From Desulfobacula sp. (GTDB lineage: Bacteria > Desulfobacterota > Desulfobacteria > Desulfobacterales > Desulfobacteraceae): a stretch of DNA of 64,000 nt. The stretch spans positions 62,001 through 126,000 of the forward strand of contig NZ_JABZFL010000030.1 in the NCBI RefSeq assembly GCF_014237455.1. The letters are read 5' to 3'. Shown here in pieces: positions 34,501 to 44,190 of this stretch. Position 1 is the first letter of the stretch. Every line of letters starts with the position of its first letter. Made by a program: the position numbers and the translations under genes. The notes below the pieces were generated by a model, which saw nothing but the letters and a program-made list of their open reading frames with translations, ran no database searches and was not told the DNA's origin.

Positions 34501-36316
34501 GATTTGAGATAAAACGGCTCTGGTTTGCAGCGTTTTTAATATCTATTGTTTCTAAAATATCATATGGGGTGCCCCATAAACGTCTTGCATCATTTGTCGT
34601 TACAAGACTGAGTCCCAAATAACCCGCCAGCCTGCTGACTTCGCCCCCTAGTGCCGGTGTGTCCTTAAAATAACTTTGCCAGGATTTGTGAAGCGAGGGC
34701 CTTAATGAATCCTTTAAAATATTTTCCGAATTGAGATTGTCAGCTGCTTTTTTGCTGCTGTTAATGAGGAGTTTATTTAATTTAACATAGGGTGAGAATG
34801 TATTTATGGAATCTTTAATGTCATACAACCAGCCTTCATTAAATGCTCCGATGCCGTTTCCATGACTTGAAAGGTGCAATGAAATGATTATTTGGACATT
34901 TTTTGGTTCAACTAATTTTCTTAATGTCTTAGATGACATAAGATTCTTTTTGTGTGTTTTTGAATCAGTCAAGATTCTTTTTAATTTTTCAGCAGCAGGG
35001 GGGATCAATACTTTTACCAAATCAATTTCACTAGTAGTAAGACTCGTCAGATCGTTCTTACTTTCAAGTCTTTTTAACGCCATTCTCCGGGCTGCCAATT
35101 TTTTTATCTGAATCTCGTCCGGCTTTTCCTCAAGTCGAAGCTGCATCAGTTGGTTGCTCTGGCCATCAATTTTTGTTTTAATGACATCTAAAATATTTTT
35201 TTGAACAAGCTTAAGGTTATTGACGTCCAAGTTCTTTTTTCCAAGATAGTCATCCAGTAAATTTAAACTTTTTTCAGATTCATTGATGGTCTTCTCATAG
35301 TTTGAGAGCATTTTTTTTAATTGTCTGGGTTTCAATTGAAGACTCCAGATAAATTCGCGCATTCCTTGAAGGCTGTTACCGTGACCGGATGTGGCAATTA
35401 ACAGGATTGATCTTTTTACAGGGTTGGTTTTAAGATAGGCTGCAAGATCCATGAGTGTTGCGATGGAGCAGGCTTGATCAGCACCGGGTGACCGTCCGGG
35501 TATGAATGCGGATGTGTCATAGAAACTTTCTATGATAATCAATTCATTTTTCAATTCATCATCAGTGCCCGGTATCATGCAATAAATATTTTGGGCAGTT
35601 GTTCTTTCCCATTTCAGGTCTGAAATGAGGGTAACTTCGGGTGTTTTTTTAAGCGCACTGAAATTTTTAAAATCACCGAACAAGACCTTGGCCTTTTGAG
35701 TTGAAATAATAAATTTTGGAAATTGCACCGGCGAAATTTCAGTTTTGTCTTTGAAAATAAATTTATCCGGGTGAGGGCCTTGAATGTATATCAATGCCCT
35801 GGCACCCAGTGAGAGCGCATTGATCCAGTTGCTGCCGGAATCAAGATCCATTAAAACGATGGCACCTTTTATGGTCCTGTCGTTAAAGTCTTTCAACTCT
35901 CCTTTGCCCACATAAACGATAGACGCGGTCAGGCCGGGCTTTGGGATTGTTCCTGGCGAAATGGCATTGGACAGAAACGGATCAATGGCTAAAGGCTGCC
36001 CCTCATTGCCCACCTTGATCCGGCAGATTCCCTTTTTACGAACAGGCAAAGAAAAAGCCTGTGATCCAATGGCGGAATACCCTAAATTTTTCAATTGGGA
36101 TTTTATAAATTCAACTGTCTGGGTGGTGCCAATAGTTCCACTGCTTCTGTCTTGAACACTTGAAAAAGAAGTGATTAACTGAGCGAATTTTTTTTGATGA
36201 TAAGGCTCACTTACAATCAGTGCCGAGAGGGTCGCCGGCAATAATAAGATTAAAAAAAACAATAAAAAGGAAAAAAAATGTGAAACAGGCTTATGCAATG
36301 TGAATGCTACCCCCAC
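31508..36316 (-). CDS. Giant fusion: PA + degenerate M28 peptidase domain + FtsX-type ABC permease
   Basis: A 1602-residue protein. It starts with a signal/anchor helix (12-33), then a PA-like insert (about 130-215) inside an M28 aminopeptidase-like domain. The expected zinc-site motifs are degenerate: AHYD reads SFYD (264-267), GADDN reads GADQA (278-282) and the Glu-Glu motif reads SGHGN (310-314). Further on are a coiled segment, a carboxypeptidase-regulatory-like domain ([15 protein letters not shown]) and, from about residue 900, membrane helices. The C-terminal part is an FtsX/MacB-type permease with a periplasmic loop and three final helices. It overlaps the ATPase gene by 10 bases. 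It may couple ligand binding outside to an ATPase inside. Confidence 0.8.
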   Translation of the reverse strand: MGVAFTLHKPVSHFFSFLLFFLILLLPATLSALIVSEPYHQKKFAQLITSFSSVQDRSSGTIGTTQTVEFIKSQLKNLGYSAIGSQAFSLPVRKKGICRIKVGNEGQPLAIDPFLSNAISPGTIPKPGLTASIVYVGKGELKDFNDRTIKGAIVLMDLDSGSNWINALSLGARALIYIQGPHPDKFIFKDKTEISPVQFPKFIISTQKAKVLFGDFKNFSALKKTPEVTLISDLKWERTTAQNIYCMIPGTDDELKNELIIIESFYDTSAFIPGRSPGADQACSIATLMDLAAYLKTNPVKRSILLIATSGHGNSLQGMREFIWSLQLKPRQLKKMLSNYEKTINESEKSLNLLDDYLGKKNLDVNNLKLVQKNILDVIKTKIDGQSNQLMQLRLEEKPDEIQIKKLAARRMALKRLESKNDLTSLTTSEIDLVKVLIPPAAEKLKRILTDSKTHKKNLMSSKTLRKLVEPKNVQIIISLHLSSHGNGIGAFNEGWLYDIKDSINTFSPYVKLNKLLINSSKKAADNLNSENILKDSLRPSLHKSWQSYFKDTPALGGEVSRLAGYLGLSLVTTNDARRLWGTPYDILETIDIKNAANQSRFISNLIKIIASTPDISGTRPPRNDFATVRGQANFLRHGAVFADAPAPGSVILSFQGHGTFHNMVDESGQFMIKGVATKKSTLHKVIIEGYKFDKTTGNTTWTIDKRKTTKARYRVKVTKKNMETDLVMFPCSQTTILNLLEPRTFQYMTKIVILDARTGAAPIQYWYSRIDTRSSIINSIYLRPGTRLKIALSDTLLTKKLLLTHSDPKHHAGRGYRIDENPLITPTQYLAAKDMWALLNPRIDNLEHKGINNRKIRELRIQGNQALENAKLNFENLKYDKFFNSAGTSLALAGRVYDHVETIQKDVLYGVLFYIMLFAPFAFCLERFAFAFINIYKRIAGFLTILIILITIIYNVHPAFELAYSPIVVILAFFITGLSAMVTWIIFHHFENEMKQIQRQGKRGNGGEISFLKAFSASFFMGVNNLRRRKIRTVLTCTTLIILTFTIMSFTSVKNIRQHSKLLYNDQTPYQGLLIKQLNWKGLPTEAFKIIENTVTSNMIAAPRAWLETQNRTRATKIPIRHQDQTFEANGLIGLSPKEPEISGLSNFMTQGRWFWDTDRYSIIISERMAAKLNLLNRHPDDRNIMLWSIPFKVIGIFSGDKFDKFRDLDGEPITPAIFPDEVFHMTTDAEMEAMESGEDIKAFQSRYKHIPFDQTVIIPYKTLISLGGNLKSIALKHKNNPDSHDSTYEMVDRFGLWLFSGEKTGVFLYNASDSLDYSGVPNILIPILISIFIVLNTMIGSVQERKREIGIYTSIGMAPSHVSIIFIAEALSYAVLSVVLGYILAQVMVKVFAGTALLNGITVNYSSLGGVFAMALVMLVVILSSIYPSRVAASIAIPDVEKSWELAKAKGDTLDIELPFLIKTSEIQSVSGYLYQFLKAHQEISQGIFSVDNLELSSDKKHTVSSKLSDKNNLKINFTAWLAPFDLGVMQDISIVFHPSQYYKKHQEIRMNIRRESGERNTWWRINKRFVNLMRKQLLIWRSMDRDEKEEYKEKKTNIA

Positions 36317-37047
36317 TTTTCATCTATTTTACCCAATGAAATAGAAAGTTCGTCTCTGTTCTCTATTCTATCAACCCGGCCGTCAGTGACCCAGATGACC
36401 CTGTCTGAAACATTCAGCATTTTCAGGTCATGGGTTGCCGAGATAATGGTAACCCCTTTTTCCCGGCTCAGCAGTTTTAATAATTTGATGATTTCATCTC
36501 CTGTTGTCAGATCCAGGTTGCCTGTGGGCTCGTCTGCCAGAATGATGGCAGGATCATTGGCAAGGGCTCTTGCCACGGCAACCCGTTGCTGTTGACCGCC
36601 GGAGAGTTCAAAGGGTTTGTGCTGGAATCTTGGTTTAAGTCCTACAAGATCCAGAAGCTCCATTCCTTTATCTCTTGCCGCATCATCCGGTATTCCGGCA
36701 AATATCATCGGCAGTGTCACATTCTCCAAAGCGGTCATCACCTGGATAATATTAAAGGTTTGAAAAATATATCCGATTTTCCTGCAACGCAGCCAGGCTA
36801 ATTCATAGGCATCCAGCTGTGAGACGTCAATTTCATCGATGAAAACAGAACCGGTTGTGGGTTTGTCCAAACCTCCGATCATATTAAAAAGGGTTGTTTT
36901 CCCGGATCCTGACGGTCCCATAATAGAAATATATTCACCGGTTTTTATTTCAAGATCAATTCCCTTTAAAACATGGACCATTGATTTTCCCATTGTAAAA
37001 TCTTTGGTGACATTGGATACACGGACGATATTAGTTGGATTTTCCAA
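36307..37047 (-). CDS. ABC transporter ATPase, LolD/MacB type
   Basis: A 246-residue ATPase with Walker [13 protein letters not shown]-loop around IFQTFNI, signature [15 protein letters not shown] and Walker [13 protein letters not shown]. The 'DEPTGNLD' form is typical of the LolD/MacB/FtsE group that works with FtsX-fold permeases as mechanotransmitters rather than classic pumps. Two such permeases flank it (the 1602-residue fusion and the 228-residue protein), so the complex is probably one ATPase dimer with these two. Confidence 0.93.
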   Translation of the reverse strand: MENPTNIVRVSNVTKDFTMGKSMVHVLKGIDLEIKTGEYISIMGPSGSGKTTLFNMIGGLDKPTTGSVFIDEIDVSQLDAYELAWLRCRKIGYIFQTFNIIQVMTALENVTLPMIFAGIPDDAARDKGMELLDLVGLKPRFQHKPFELSGGQQQRVAVARALANDPAIILADEPTGNLDLTTGDEIIKLLKLLSREKGVTIISATHDLKMLNVSDRVIWVTDGRVDRIENRDELSISLGKIDEKWG

Positions 37048-37050
37048 GAA

Positions 37051-37737
37051 TCAGTCCCTTCCTCTCATGGCTTCAATCGGTTGCATTCTTGCCGCCAGCA
37101 GTGCCGGGTACAACACCCCTAAAAGACTTAAAAAGCATCCCAGTAAAATAGAGGATGCAATGGATATAAAAATACCATTAAAGGATACATAAGTAATTGC
37201 CAATGTACCAAATTTTATTAAAGATCCGCACAAGGCAATGCCGGCTCCTGTCAAGGCGCCTATAGCAGCGCCGATGAATCCCTGCAAAAAGGCTTCAATT
37301 AAAAAAAGTTTTAAGATAAATCTGTCCAGGGCACCTAAGCATTTCATGGTGCCGATCTCTCTGAATCTGTCCGCAACAGCCATCAACTGGGTATTTACAA
37401 TGCCGACAACGCAGACAAGCAAAGATAAGAACAGAATCCAGCGTTCCTTTGGTGTTGTGTTGTATTGTTCTCCTGTGGCTGGGATTTCATATCCTCCTTG
37501 TGACAGTGTCTGTATGGCAATTTTGTTTTCAGAAAAAACAATCCCGGAGATAATATAGGAATTGGTTTTGATATAGCTGTAAAATGAAATGGCTAAAATC
37601 AGACTTATTGTTGTTATCAGAGACCGAAAAAATCTTGATTTGATGCTTTTAACAGCAATTTCAACAGATTTTAAAAACGGCAGAACAACCTGTTTTTTGG
37701 GCAGGTTTTTTTTTAGTTTCGTTTCTGGCTGCATCAA
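37051..37737 (-). CDS. FtsX-family ABC permease, short
   Basis: A 228-residue permease: one N-terminal helix (FRSLITTISLILAISFYSYI), a very short periplasmic part of about 50 residues, then three C-terminal helices with the family's VADRFREIGTMKCLGA coupling segment and a final PIEAMRGR. The short periplasmic part contrasts with the large one of its partner. It is the first gene of the operon, with a promoter about 80 bases upstream. Confidence 0.85.
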   Translation of the reverse strand: MMQPETKLKKNLPKKQVVLPFLKSVEIAVKSIKSRFFRSLITTISLILAISFYSYIKTNSYIISGIVFSENKIAIQTLSQGGYEIPATGEQYNTTPKERWILFLSLLVCVVGIVNTQLMAVADRFREIGTMKCLGALDRFILKLFLIEAFLQGFIGAAIGALTGAGIALCGSLIKFGTLAITYVSFNGIFISIASSILLGCFLSLLGVLYPALLAARMQPIEAMRGRD

Positions 37738-37816
37738 TTAAAATAAATAGTCCAATTTGTTTCAAGATATAATATTGGTAAGTAAATTTAGGCGATAAGT
37801 CAAGAAATACCAACTT

Positions 37817-37845
37817 TTTATCCTTTTTAACTGTATGCTTGTCAA
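37817..37845 (-). promoter_or_regulatory. Promoter of the eight-gene ABC/OPT operon
   Basis: On the minus strand, TTGACA, 17 bases and GATAAA lie 80-108 bases before the first gene. The -35 belongs to a small inverted repeat, GTCAA-CACC-TTGAC (37841-37854), whose other arm resembles a -35 box for the divergent radical SAM gene. Confidence 0.55.
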
Positions 37846-37906
37846 CACCTTGACTTTATTCTGAGATTTGGATAGAAGAGCAAAAACTCTAAACATCAGG
37901 ACGGTT

Positions 37907-38881
37907 ATGCTCAACCTTACAGATATCAAAGCGCTCAATATTGAAATTTCATCCAAATGTATTGGTAAATGTCCGTTTTGCAGCCGGGATCAAAAAGTTC
38001 GTCCATATGGGAATCATTTCATCACATTTCAGGATTTTAGAAAATTGCCCAGGACCCTTATCCGGCAACTAAAATGGATCACTTTTGCCGGGAATTTTGG
38101 TGATTTGTCCACCAACAGGGATATGGTAAAAATTGCAGGTTACATAAAGGAGTTGAACCAAAATGTTGTTTTAGGCGGGGAGACCAATGGATCGGTTCAA
38201 GATGAAAAATGGTGGAGAGAGCTGGGACCATTTTTTAAGGACGGAAGTATGGAGTTTTCAGTGGACGGCCTCGTTGACACCCACGCCATCCACAGGATTG
38301 GGACCGATTATCATAAGATTATTAAAAATATTAAGGCATTTACGAGTGCAGGTGGTGTTGCACACTGGAAATTTATCTTGTTTTCCCACAATGAGCACCA
38401 GGTAGATGAGGCAGAACAAAAGGCCAGGCAGATCGGCTGCAAAAGATTTTTTGTTGTCCCCTCCAGAGATTATAACGAGCAGCTTAAAAAGTCTACGAAA
38501 TTTGAATTTCAGATAAAAAGAGATATTTTTCAATTTTATGATGAAAAAACAGCATCTTCTAAAGCCGTTGCAGTATGTAAACCCTTTGCAAACGGATCTG
38601 TCTATATCGCTGCTGATGGAGCGGTTCATCCATGCTGCTATTCTCATTGCATGCATATCACAGAGCACAATAAGTTGTTTGATTTTATTCTGCCTTTGAT
38701 AGAAAAATATCATGACGAGATTAATTATAAAACCAGATCCTTCAAAGATATCATACAAGGCCCGTATTTTAGAGAGGTTTTGGAAAAATCAAAAACAAAT
38801 ACCTATTGCCGAATGAAATGCAATCAATACCGGAAAACAATCAAAAAACAATTGATTTTAATCGATCGTCGCTTCCAATAA
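37907..38881 (+). CDS. Radical SAM protein with SPASM-like C-terminus
   Basis: I choose the ATG at 37907 with AGGA five bases upstream (324 residues) over the TTG at 37868 used by the ORF track. The radical SAM motif is CIGKCPFC (C-x3-C-x2-C) near the N-terminus, preceded by ALNIEISSK. The C-terminal part has several cysteines (VAVCKPF, AVHPCCYSHC, TYCRMKC), like a SPASM/twitch cluster domain. Such enzymes modify peptides or small molecules, often within glycan or natural-product clusters. It precedes a GSCFA gene and glycosyltransferases. The substrate is unknown. Confidence 0.8.
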   Translation: MLNLTDIKALNIEISSKCIGKCPFCSRDQKVRPYGNHFITFQDFRKLPRTLIRQLKWITFAGNFGDLSTNRDMVKIAGYIKELNQNVVLGGETNGSVQDEKWWRELGPFFKDGSMEFSVDGLVDTHAIHRIGTDYHKIIKNIKAFTSAGGVAHWKFILFSHNEHQVDEAEQKARQIGCKRFFVVPSRDYNEQLKKSTKFEFQIKRDIFQFYDEKTASSKAVAVCKPFANGSVYIAADGAVHPCCYSHCMHITEHNKLFDFILPLIEKYHDEINYKTRSFKDIIQGPYFREVLEKSKTNTYCRMKCNQYRKTIKKQLILIDRRFQ

Positions 38882-38925
38882 AACTTCAATAAAAGAGAAT
38901 AGCTGCCATTATTTTTTCCATTTTC

Positions 38926-38954
38926 TTGACTTGATTCCTATGTTTCGTTACAAG
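38926..38954 (+). promoter_or_regulatory. Possible promoter before the GSCFA gene
   Basis: TTGACT, 17 bases and TACAAG lie 65-93 bases upstream of the start at 39019. Each box matches the consensus at 4-5 of 6 positions. It may give the glycan genes a promoter separate from the radical SAM gene. Confidence 0.35.
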
Positions 38955-39018
38955 TAGCCTCAAGGCGAATAAAGAGTATCGTGTTTAATTTCTGTTGTAA
39001 TTATTTTTAGGATAAATC

Positions 39019-39981
39019 ATGGCCATTTCTGAAATGCATCCGATACACAGGTTTGAATCCTGGCAGGTCTGGCCGGGGTCATACGACAATAAGTTTATCC
39101 CCGGACAATATCCCCATAAAAAGAGTTCAGGGCTCTTTATTGATAAAACCACACCGGTTGCATCCATGGGGTCCTGCTTTGCAAGAGAAATCAGAAAAGT
39201 TTTGATCCGCCAGGGGTATGATTATATCCAGGAGGAAACCGACCATCCTGCATCGGTTCATGCCAGCGCTGCATGGGAGAGAACCTATAATACGTTTTCC
39301 ATGAGACAGATTTTTGAGTATACTTTTGAGTCCTTCAGGCCTAAGACAAGGTGGTGGATTTCTCCCAAAACAAAGCAGGTTCAAGATCCGTATCGGAGAA
39401 TTATTCTTTATGATTCAATAGATGAGGCCCAAAAAGATTTTAAATCCCACATTGAGTGTTCCCAACGAGCCATAAAGAGGGCCAAAGTGCTGATTTTGAC
39501 TCTGGGGTTAACTGAAATCTGGAAGGACAAATCCGATGGGAGCGTTATCTGTTTGCCGTCAGGACCTTATTTTAATGAGGGGGGCAGTTTGGATGACTAT
39601 GAATTTAAGGTCAGCAGATATTCAGAAAATCTTGATAACCTTGAAAAAATTTATAAGATTGTAAAAAATAATAATAAAGACTGTAAACTCATCATTACGA
39701 TATCCCCTGTCCATCTTTGGGCGACCTTCAGGGAAGATATGGATGTCATCAGCGCAAATTGCAATTCAAAGTCAACGTTAAGAGCGGTTGCAGATGAGTT
39801 TGTATGCCGGCACAATGATGTGTTTTATTTTCCCAGCTATGAAATTGCTACCAGCTTTACCATGATGATGAATAAAACCTGCTTTGAAAAAGGGAAAGAG
39901 AATTTTCATATCAATAAGGAAACGGTTGAGTTGATTATGAAGCATTTTTTGAAAGCTTATTCAAAAGGAGTGAAATTTTAA
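39019..39981 (+). CDS. GSCFA-domain protein
   Basis: A 320-residue protein with the family's name-giving motif in VASMGSCFAREIRKV, then TLGLTEIWKD and a TISPVHLWATFR region. GSCFA proteins are SGNH-like and are thought to act as esterases or acyltransferases on polysaccharides. The Ser of GSCFA would be the nucleophile, and a possible His lies in ISPVHLW. Six bases separate it from the next gene. It probably modifies a surface glycan made by its neighbours. Confidence 0.88.
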   Translation: MAISEMHPIHRFESWQVWPGSYDNKFIPGQYPHKKSSGLFIDKTTPVASMGSCFAREIRKVLIRQGYDYIQEETDHPASVHASAAWERTYNTFSMRQIFEYTFESFRPKTRWWISPKTKQVQDPYRRIILYDSIDEAQKDFKSHIECSQRAIKRAKVLILTLGLTEIWKDKSDGSVICLPSGPYFNEGGSLDDYEFKVSRYSENLDNLEKIYKIVKNNNKDCKLIITISPVHLWATFREDMDVISANCNSKSTLRAVADEFVCRHNDVFYFPSYEIATSFTMMMNKTCFEKGKENFHINKETVELIMKHFLKAYSKGVKF

Positions 39982-39986
39982 ACCTG

Positions 39987-41243
39987 ATGGATAAATTTCC
40001 CACCTTTAATATCCTGATGTATTCCCATGATACTTATGGGCTCGGGCACATCAGAAGAACCATGGCAATTGCCGAACAATTGCGACAATCAAATACCAAC
40101 ATACTGATACTCACGGGTTCTCCCATTGCCGGAAGATTGACATTTCCCAAATATGTTGACTATGTCAGGGTTCCGGGCATGATCAAAAAAGCAAATGATG
40201 AATATTTTCCGCTTACTATCAGAATCGATCCCCTGCAGGCAATGGAAATAAGACAAAGCATTATTATAGCTACGGTGAAAACCTTCTTGCCGGACCTGTT
40301 TATCGTGGATAAAGAGCCCCAGGGATTAAAAAAAGAAGTCCTGCCTGCACTGGAATGGATCAAAGAAAATTTACAAAACACAAAAACTATTCTTGGGTTA
40401 AGGGATATTATGGATGATTCCGAAACCGTTAAAGCAGACTGGAATAAAAAAAATATTTATTCAACTATTGAAGATTTTTACAGTGAAGTCTGGGTGTATG
40501 GACAAAAAAATATTTATAATCCTATCCAGGAATATGATATCCCGCCATCCATCAGTAAAAAACTGCATTTTACCGGTTATATTCCAAGAAAGGTTCCTTC
40601 AGAAAGTCTTGCCGATGATCTCAGATTACAATTGAATGTAATGAAAAATGAGAATCTGATAACGGTTACAACGGGAGGTGGTGGAGATGGATTCTATGTG
40701 CTGGATAATTATTTGACAATGCTTGAAAAAATGAAAGCACAATCCATTCTGCCGGCTTTCCAAAGTGTTCTGGTCACAGGGCCCTTTTTATCCCGAGATG
40801 ACAAGAACCTTATATTGGAACGTGCCAATGAACTTGGTATCCAATCCTATGGTTTTTTTTCAGACATGGAAACCTTGATTGCCGCATCAGATATTGTCGT
40901 GTGCATGGGGGGATATAACACTATATGCGAGGCTCTTTTTTCCAAAACCATGTCGTTGATCATTCCAAGGGAGACGCCACGAAAGGAGCAGTATATAAGA
41001 GCCCAGGCCTTTCATCGCGAAGGTCTGATTGAGTTTATCCCCTGGGCTCTTTTTAATGAAAATAACTTAGAGAATAAAATACTTAATATGCTGGAAAATA
41101 GAGCGTCTTTCACAAAAGCCATGGATAATTTTGAAATGACTGGAATTGTAAATATTTGTGAGCGCATATCGAAATTTTGGAATGGGAAAAATGGAAAAAA
41201 TGACAGCCCCGACACTATGTATGGTTTTGAAAGGCTATCCTAG
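39987..41243 (+). CDS. MurG-like glycosyltransferase (copy 1)
   Basis: A 418-residue GT-B fold enzyme. The N-terminus has the family-like SHDTYGLGHIRRTMAIAEQL, and the nucleotide-sugar side has ASDIVVCMGGYNTICEAL followed by RKEQYIRAQAF, as in MurG and related UDP-sugar transferases. It is related in layout to the protein encoded at 44190-45341. The cluster context points to extracellular or envelope glycan. The sugar is unknown. Confidence 0.8.
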   Translation: MDKFPTFNILMYSHDTYGLGHIRRTMAIAEQLRQSNTNILILTGSPIAGRLTFPKYVDYVRVPGMIKKANDEYFPLTIRIDPLQAMEIRQSIIIATVKTFLPDLFIVDKEPQGLKKEVLPALEWIKENLQNTKTILGLRDIMDDSETVKADWNKKNIYSTIEDFYSEVWVYGQKNIYNPIQEYDIPPSISKKLHFTGYIPRKVPSESLADDLRLQLNVMKNENLITVTTGGGGDGFYVLDNYLTMLEKMKAQSILPAFQSVLVTGPFLSRDDKNLILERANELGIQSYGFFSDMETLIAASDIVVCMGGYNTICEALFSKTMSLIIPRETPRKEQYIRAQAFHREGLIEFIPWALFNENNLENKILNMLENRASFTKAMDNFEMTGIVNICERISKFWNGKNGKNDSPDTMYGFERLS

Positions 41244-42468
41244 AATATCAGAAACATTTATTTCAAACGAAATACTGCTTTTAGAATCCTTAGGGTTTAA
41301 GATTCATATCATATCCATGCGCCACCCGCGCGAGCCTTTTACACATGCAAGTGTAAAAAATATTCAAGCGGGTGTCGACTATCTGCCCAGTACCATATGG
41401 GGTAATTTGTTTCCCCTTTGCTTTCATAATGTTTTGCTGGCTGTAAAAAAGCCCGGAATCTATTTTAAAGCGGTAAAAAAAGCAGTTGTTCGGTGGATGC
41501 GGACAAGAAAAACAGCAACCCTCAAGCATTTGCTCCAGGCAGGATACCTTGTGCATAAGATTTTACCAAAGAAAGATATCGTGCATTTTCAGGCTCATTT
41601 TGCCCATTCGCCCACATCTGTGGCATTGTTTTCAAGCTTGCTGAGCGATGTTCCGTTCAGTTTTTTTGCCCATGCAAAGGATATTTACACTTCGGATAAA
41701 AGGCAGCTTAAAGAAAAAATTGATATGGCACGATTTGTTGTGACATGTACAAAATATAATAAAGCATATTTGTCAGAACTGGCAGACAACACTCAAACCC
41801 CTGTTTTTTGTGTATATCATGGTATCAATTTGGATTACTTTTCTTCAAAAGAGCGTAAAACAGGGTGCAGGCCACCCTACCAAATCATTACCGTCGCAAG
41901 AATGACAGAGAAAAAAGGTCTGGAAGATGTGTATCAAGCATTGGCTGTCATGCGGGATAAGGGCATTAAATTCAAACACACCCTGATCGGGGAAGGAGAT
42001 GATCAAGCAAAAATTGTCGAGTTGATTAAAAGACTGAAACTGGAAAAGTTAACCGAGCTTTGCGGTACGTTAACCCATGAACAGGTGATAGACCATTATG
42101 CATCGTCAGACCTTTTTGTGCTGGGATGTAAGATAGCAGACAATGGAGACAGGGATGGTATCCCTAATGTCATGGCAGAAAGTATGGCAATGAACCTGCC
42201 GGTTGTCGCAACAAATATTTCCGGAATCCCGGAGTTTCTTGAAGATCGCGTGACCGGACTGATGGTAGCGCAAAAAGATCCCATGGCGCTTGCCGATGCC
42301 ATGGAAACACTGTTAACAGATAACAATTTAAGACAACAGGTCACCCGGGAAGCAAAAAAAAGAATAACAAAAGAGTTTAACAATAAAAAACTGATAATGG
42401 ATCTTGCCGGAATCTATAGTAAAATGATAACAGGTCTGGAATCAGGCAACATCAAGTTGAAAAACTAA
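41182..42468 (+). CDS. Group 4 glycosyltransferase (first)
   Basis: The ORF track begins at a GTG (41158); the ATGs at 41182, 41191 and 41200 are more likely, all inside the end of the previous gene, and none has a decisive ribosome binding site. The protein has a GT-B N-terminal start (MVLKGYPRISETFISNEI) and the GT4 nucleotide-binding part: ITVARMTEKKGLED, SSDLFVLG and an E-x7-E region in IPNVMAESMAMNLPVVATNISGIPE. It transfers a sugar with retention of configuration. The overlap suggests coupled translation. Confidence 0.85.
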   Translation: MGKMEKMTAPTLCMVLKGYPRISETFISNEILLLESLGFKIHIISMRHPREPFTHASVKNIQAGVDYLPSTIWGNLFPLCFHNVLLAVKKPGIYFKAVKKAVVRWMRTRKTATLKHLLQAGYLVHKILPKKDIVHFQAHFAHSPTSVALFSSLLSDVPFSFFAHAKDIYTSDKRQLKEKIDMARFVVTCTKYNKAYLSELADNTQTPVFCVYHGINLDYFSSKERKTGCRPPYQIITVARMTEKKGLEDVYQALAVMRDKGIKFKHTLIGEGDDQAKIVELIKRLKLEKLTELCGTLTHEQVIDHYASSDLFVLGCKIADNGDRDGIPNVMAESMAMNLPVVATNISGIPEFLEDRVTGLMVAQKDPMALADAMETLLTDNNLRQQVTREAKKRITKEFNNKKLIMDLAGIYSKMITGLESGNIKLKN

Positions 42469-42480
42469 AAAGTGGCCGTT

Positions 42481-43590
42481 ATGAGAATAGCCTTTTATGC
42501 ACCATTCAAACCGCTTGGCCATAAGAATCCGTCCGGAGATCTTGCCATTGCCAGGGGTCTTGTAAGGTATCTTGAGGAACAGGGGCATACCATTGAAATT
42601 CAAAGCGATCTGAGAGCCAGGTGGATTTATTTCAAGCCATGGCTCTGGCTCTTACTGAGTTTTCATTTTATTCGTTGTTTGAAAAATCTGGTCGCAAATC
42701 CTCCGGATGCATGGCTGACCTATCACACCTATTATAAAGCACCTGACCTTCTTGGACCATTTATTTGTAAGATTTTGAAAATCAAATATGTTATCTTTCA
42801 GGGAATATATTCCACAAAAAGGAAGCGGCGTTTTAAAACAATATTTGGTTTTTTTTTGAATCGGATTGCTTTGCTGGCGGCCGATCACATATTTACTAAT
42901 AAAATCAATGATTTAAAAAATTTAAAACGCATTATTCCCAAAGAGCACTTGACCTATATTAAACCGGGTATTAAACCGGATGAATTTGAAAAAGATGAAC
43001 CATCAGGGAAAAAATTAAGAAAACAATGGGGTGTGGAAACCTGCCCGGTTATTTTGACAGCTGCCATGTTCAGGGATGATGTGAAAACTAAAGGGCTTTC
43101 CTGGCTGATAAAATGCTGTGCCAACCTTATTAAATTAAACGTAAGATTTCATCTTGTGATTGCCGGAAGCGGGGAAATGGAAAATGAATTGAAAGAAATT
43201 GCACAGAGATATCTGCCGGGCCGTCATACATTTGTGGGGAAAATTGAACCCCAAGAGATGTTTGAATTTTACAGTTCGGGTGATGTGTTTGCATTTCCCG
43301 GGATAAGAGAATCTTTGGGAATGGTTTATTTAGAAGCGCAATCCTGTTCGCTTCCGAGTGTTGCATTTAAAAATGGAGGCATTCCTGAGGTCATTGATGA
43401 TCAAAAAACTGGGTTCCTTGTTCCCATGTATGATTGTAAGGGCTTTTGTGAAACTTTGAAAAGCCTGTTAACCAATGATACCCTCTTAAGGCGAATGGGA
43501 GAAAATGCCGCAGGCCATGTCAGAAAACATCACGATATTGATCTCAATTATGGCAGGTTTGAGCAGATCTTGTATCAGGTGATCGCTTAA
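42481..43590 (+). CDS. Group 4 glycosyltransferase (second)
   Basis: The ATG at 42481 is preferred to the GTG at 42472, because MRIAFYAPFKPLGH is the usual opening of this family. The GT4 C-terminal half has GDVFAFPGIRESLGMVYLEAQ, with the E-x7-E motif, and GGIPEVIDDQKTGFLV. The stop codon directly precedes the ATG of the histidine phosphatase gene. Donor and acceptor are unknown. Confidence 0.85.
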   Translation: MRIAFYAPFKPLGHKNPSGDLAIARGLVRYLEEQGHTIEIQSDLRARWIYFKPWLWLLLSFHFIRCLKNLVANPPDAWLTYHTYYKAPDLLGPFICKILKIKYVIFQGIYSTKRKRRFKTIFGFFLNRIALLAADHIFTNKINDLKNLKRIIPKEHLTYIKPGIKPDEFEKDEPSGKKLRKQWGVETCPVILTAAMFRDDVKTKGLSWLIKCCANLIKLNVRFHLVIAGSGEMENELKEIAQRYLPGRHTFVGKIEPQEMFEFYSSGDVFAFPGIRESLGMVYLEAQSCSLPSVAFKNGGIPEVIDDQKTGFLVPMYDCKGFCETLKSLLTNDTLLRRMGENAAGHVRKHHDIDLNYGRFEQILYQVIA

Positions 43591-44190
43591 ATGGTAAGAT
43601 TTGGTATCATACGGCATGCAAGGACCCGATGGAACCTGGAAAAAAAAATTCAGGGCAGAGAAGACATTGCATTATGCGGGCAGGGAATAGATGAGGCTGC
43701 GCGCTGGGGTGACATTCTGAAATTTGAAAAATTCAGTCTGATATTGTCTAGCCCCATGATTCGTGCCCGGCAGACATCTGAGATTATTTCTGAAAAAATG
43801 GGTGTTGATATCGCATTTGATATCAATTTAAGGGAACAGGATTTTGGATGTTGGGAAGGGAAAAGAATTACTGATATCAGAAAAAATGAGCCCGGAATTA
43901 TAGAAATGCAGGAATCAAGGGGATGGGGTTTTTGTCCGCCCCATGGAGAGGATAGAAAAAATGTATTGAACCGAGCCTTAAAGGCAATAAGAAAAGCAGC
44001 TGATAGCTTTGCTGAAAGGCATGTTCTTGTTGTTACCCACAATAGTGTAATGAAATCTATTTTGTATCATTTGATGAATAGAGCATTTTTGCCGGATGAA
44101 GAAAAAGTGATGATGGCGTATTATCTCCATGTGCTGGTATGGAATAAAAAATTGATGATAGAAAAATTAAACCACACCAGGCTTCAATAA
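43591..44190 (+). CDS. Histidine phosphatase family protein (phosphoglycerate mutase-like)
   Basis: A 199-residue member of the branch 1 histidine phosphatases. The phospho-accepting His is in IIRHARTRWN, other phosphate ligands are in SSPMIRARQT and REQDFGCWEG, and the second catalytic His in VVTHNSVM. In a glycan cluster it probably removes phosphate from a sugar or sugar precursor; a cobalamin-pathway (CobC) role is less likely. It shares one base with the next start codon. Confidence 0.85.
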   Translation: MVRFGIIRHARTRWNLEKKIQGREDIALCGQGIDEAARWGDILKFEKFSLILSSPMIRARQTSEIISEKMGVDIAFDINLREQDFGCWEGKRITDIRKNEPGIIEMQESRGWGFCPPHGEDRKNVLNRALKAIRKAADSFAERHVLVVTHNSVMKSILYHLMNRAFLPDEEKVMMAYYLHVLVWNKKLMIEKLNHTRLQ

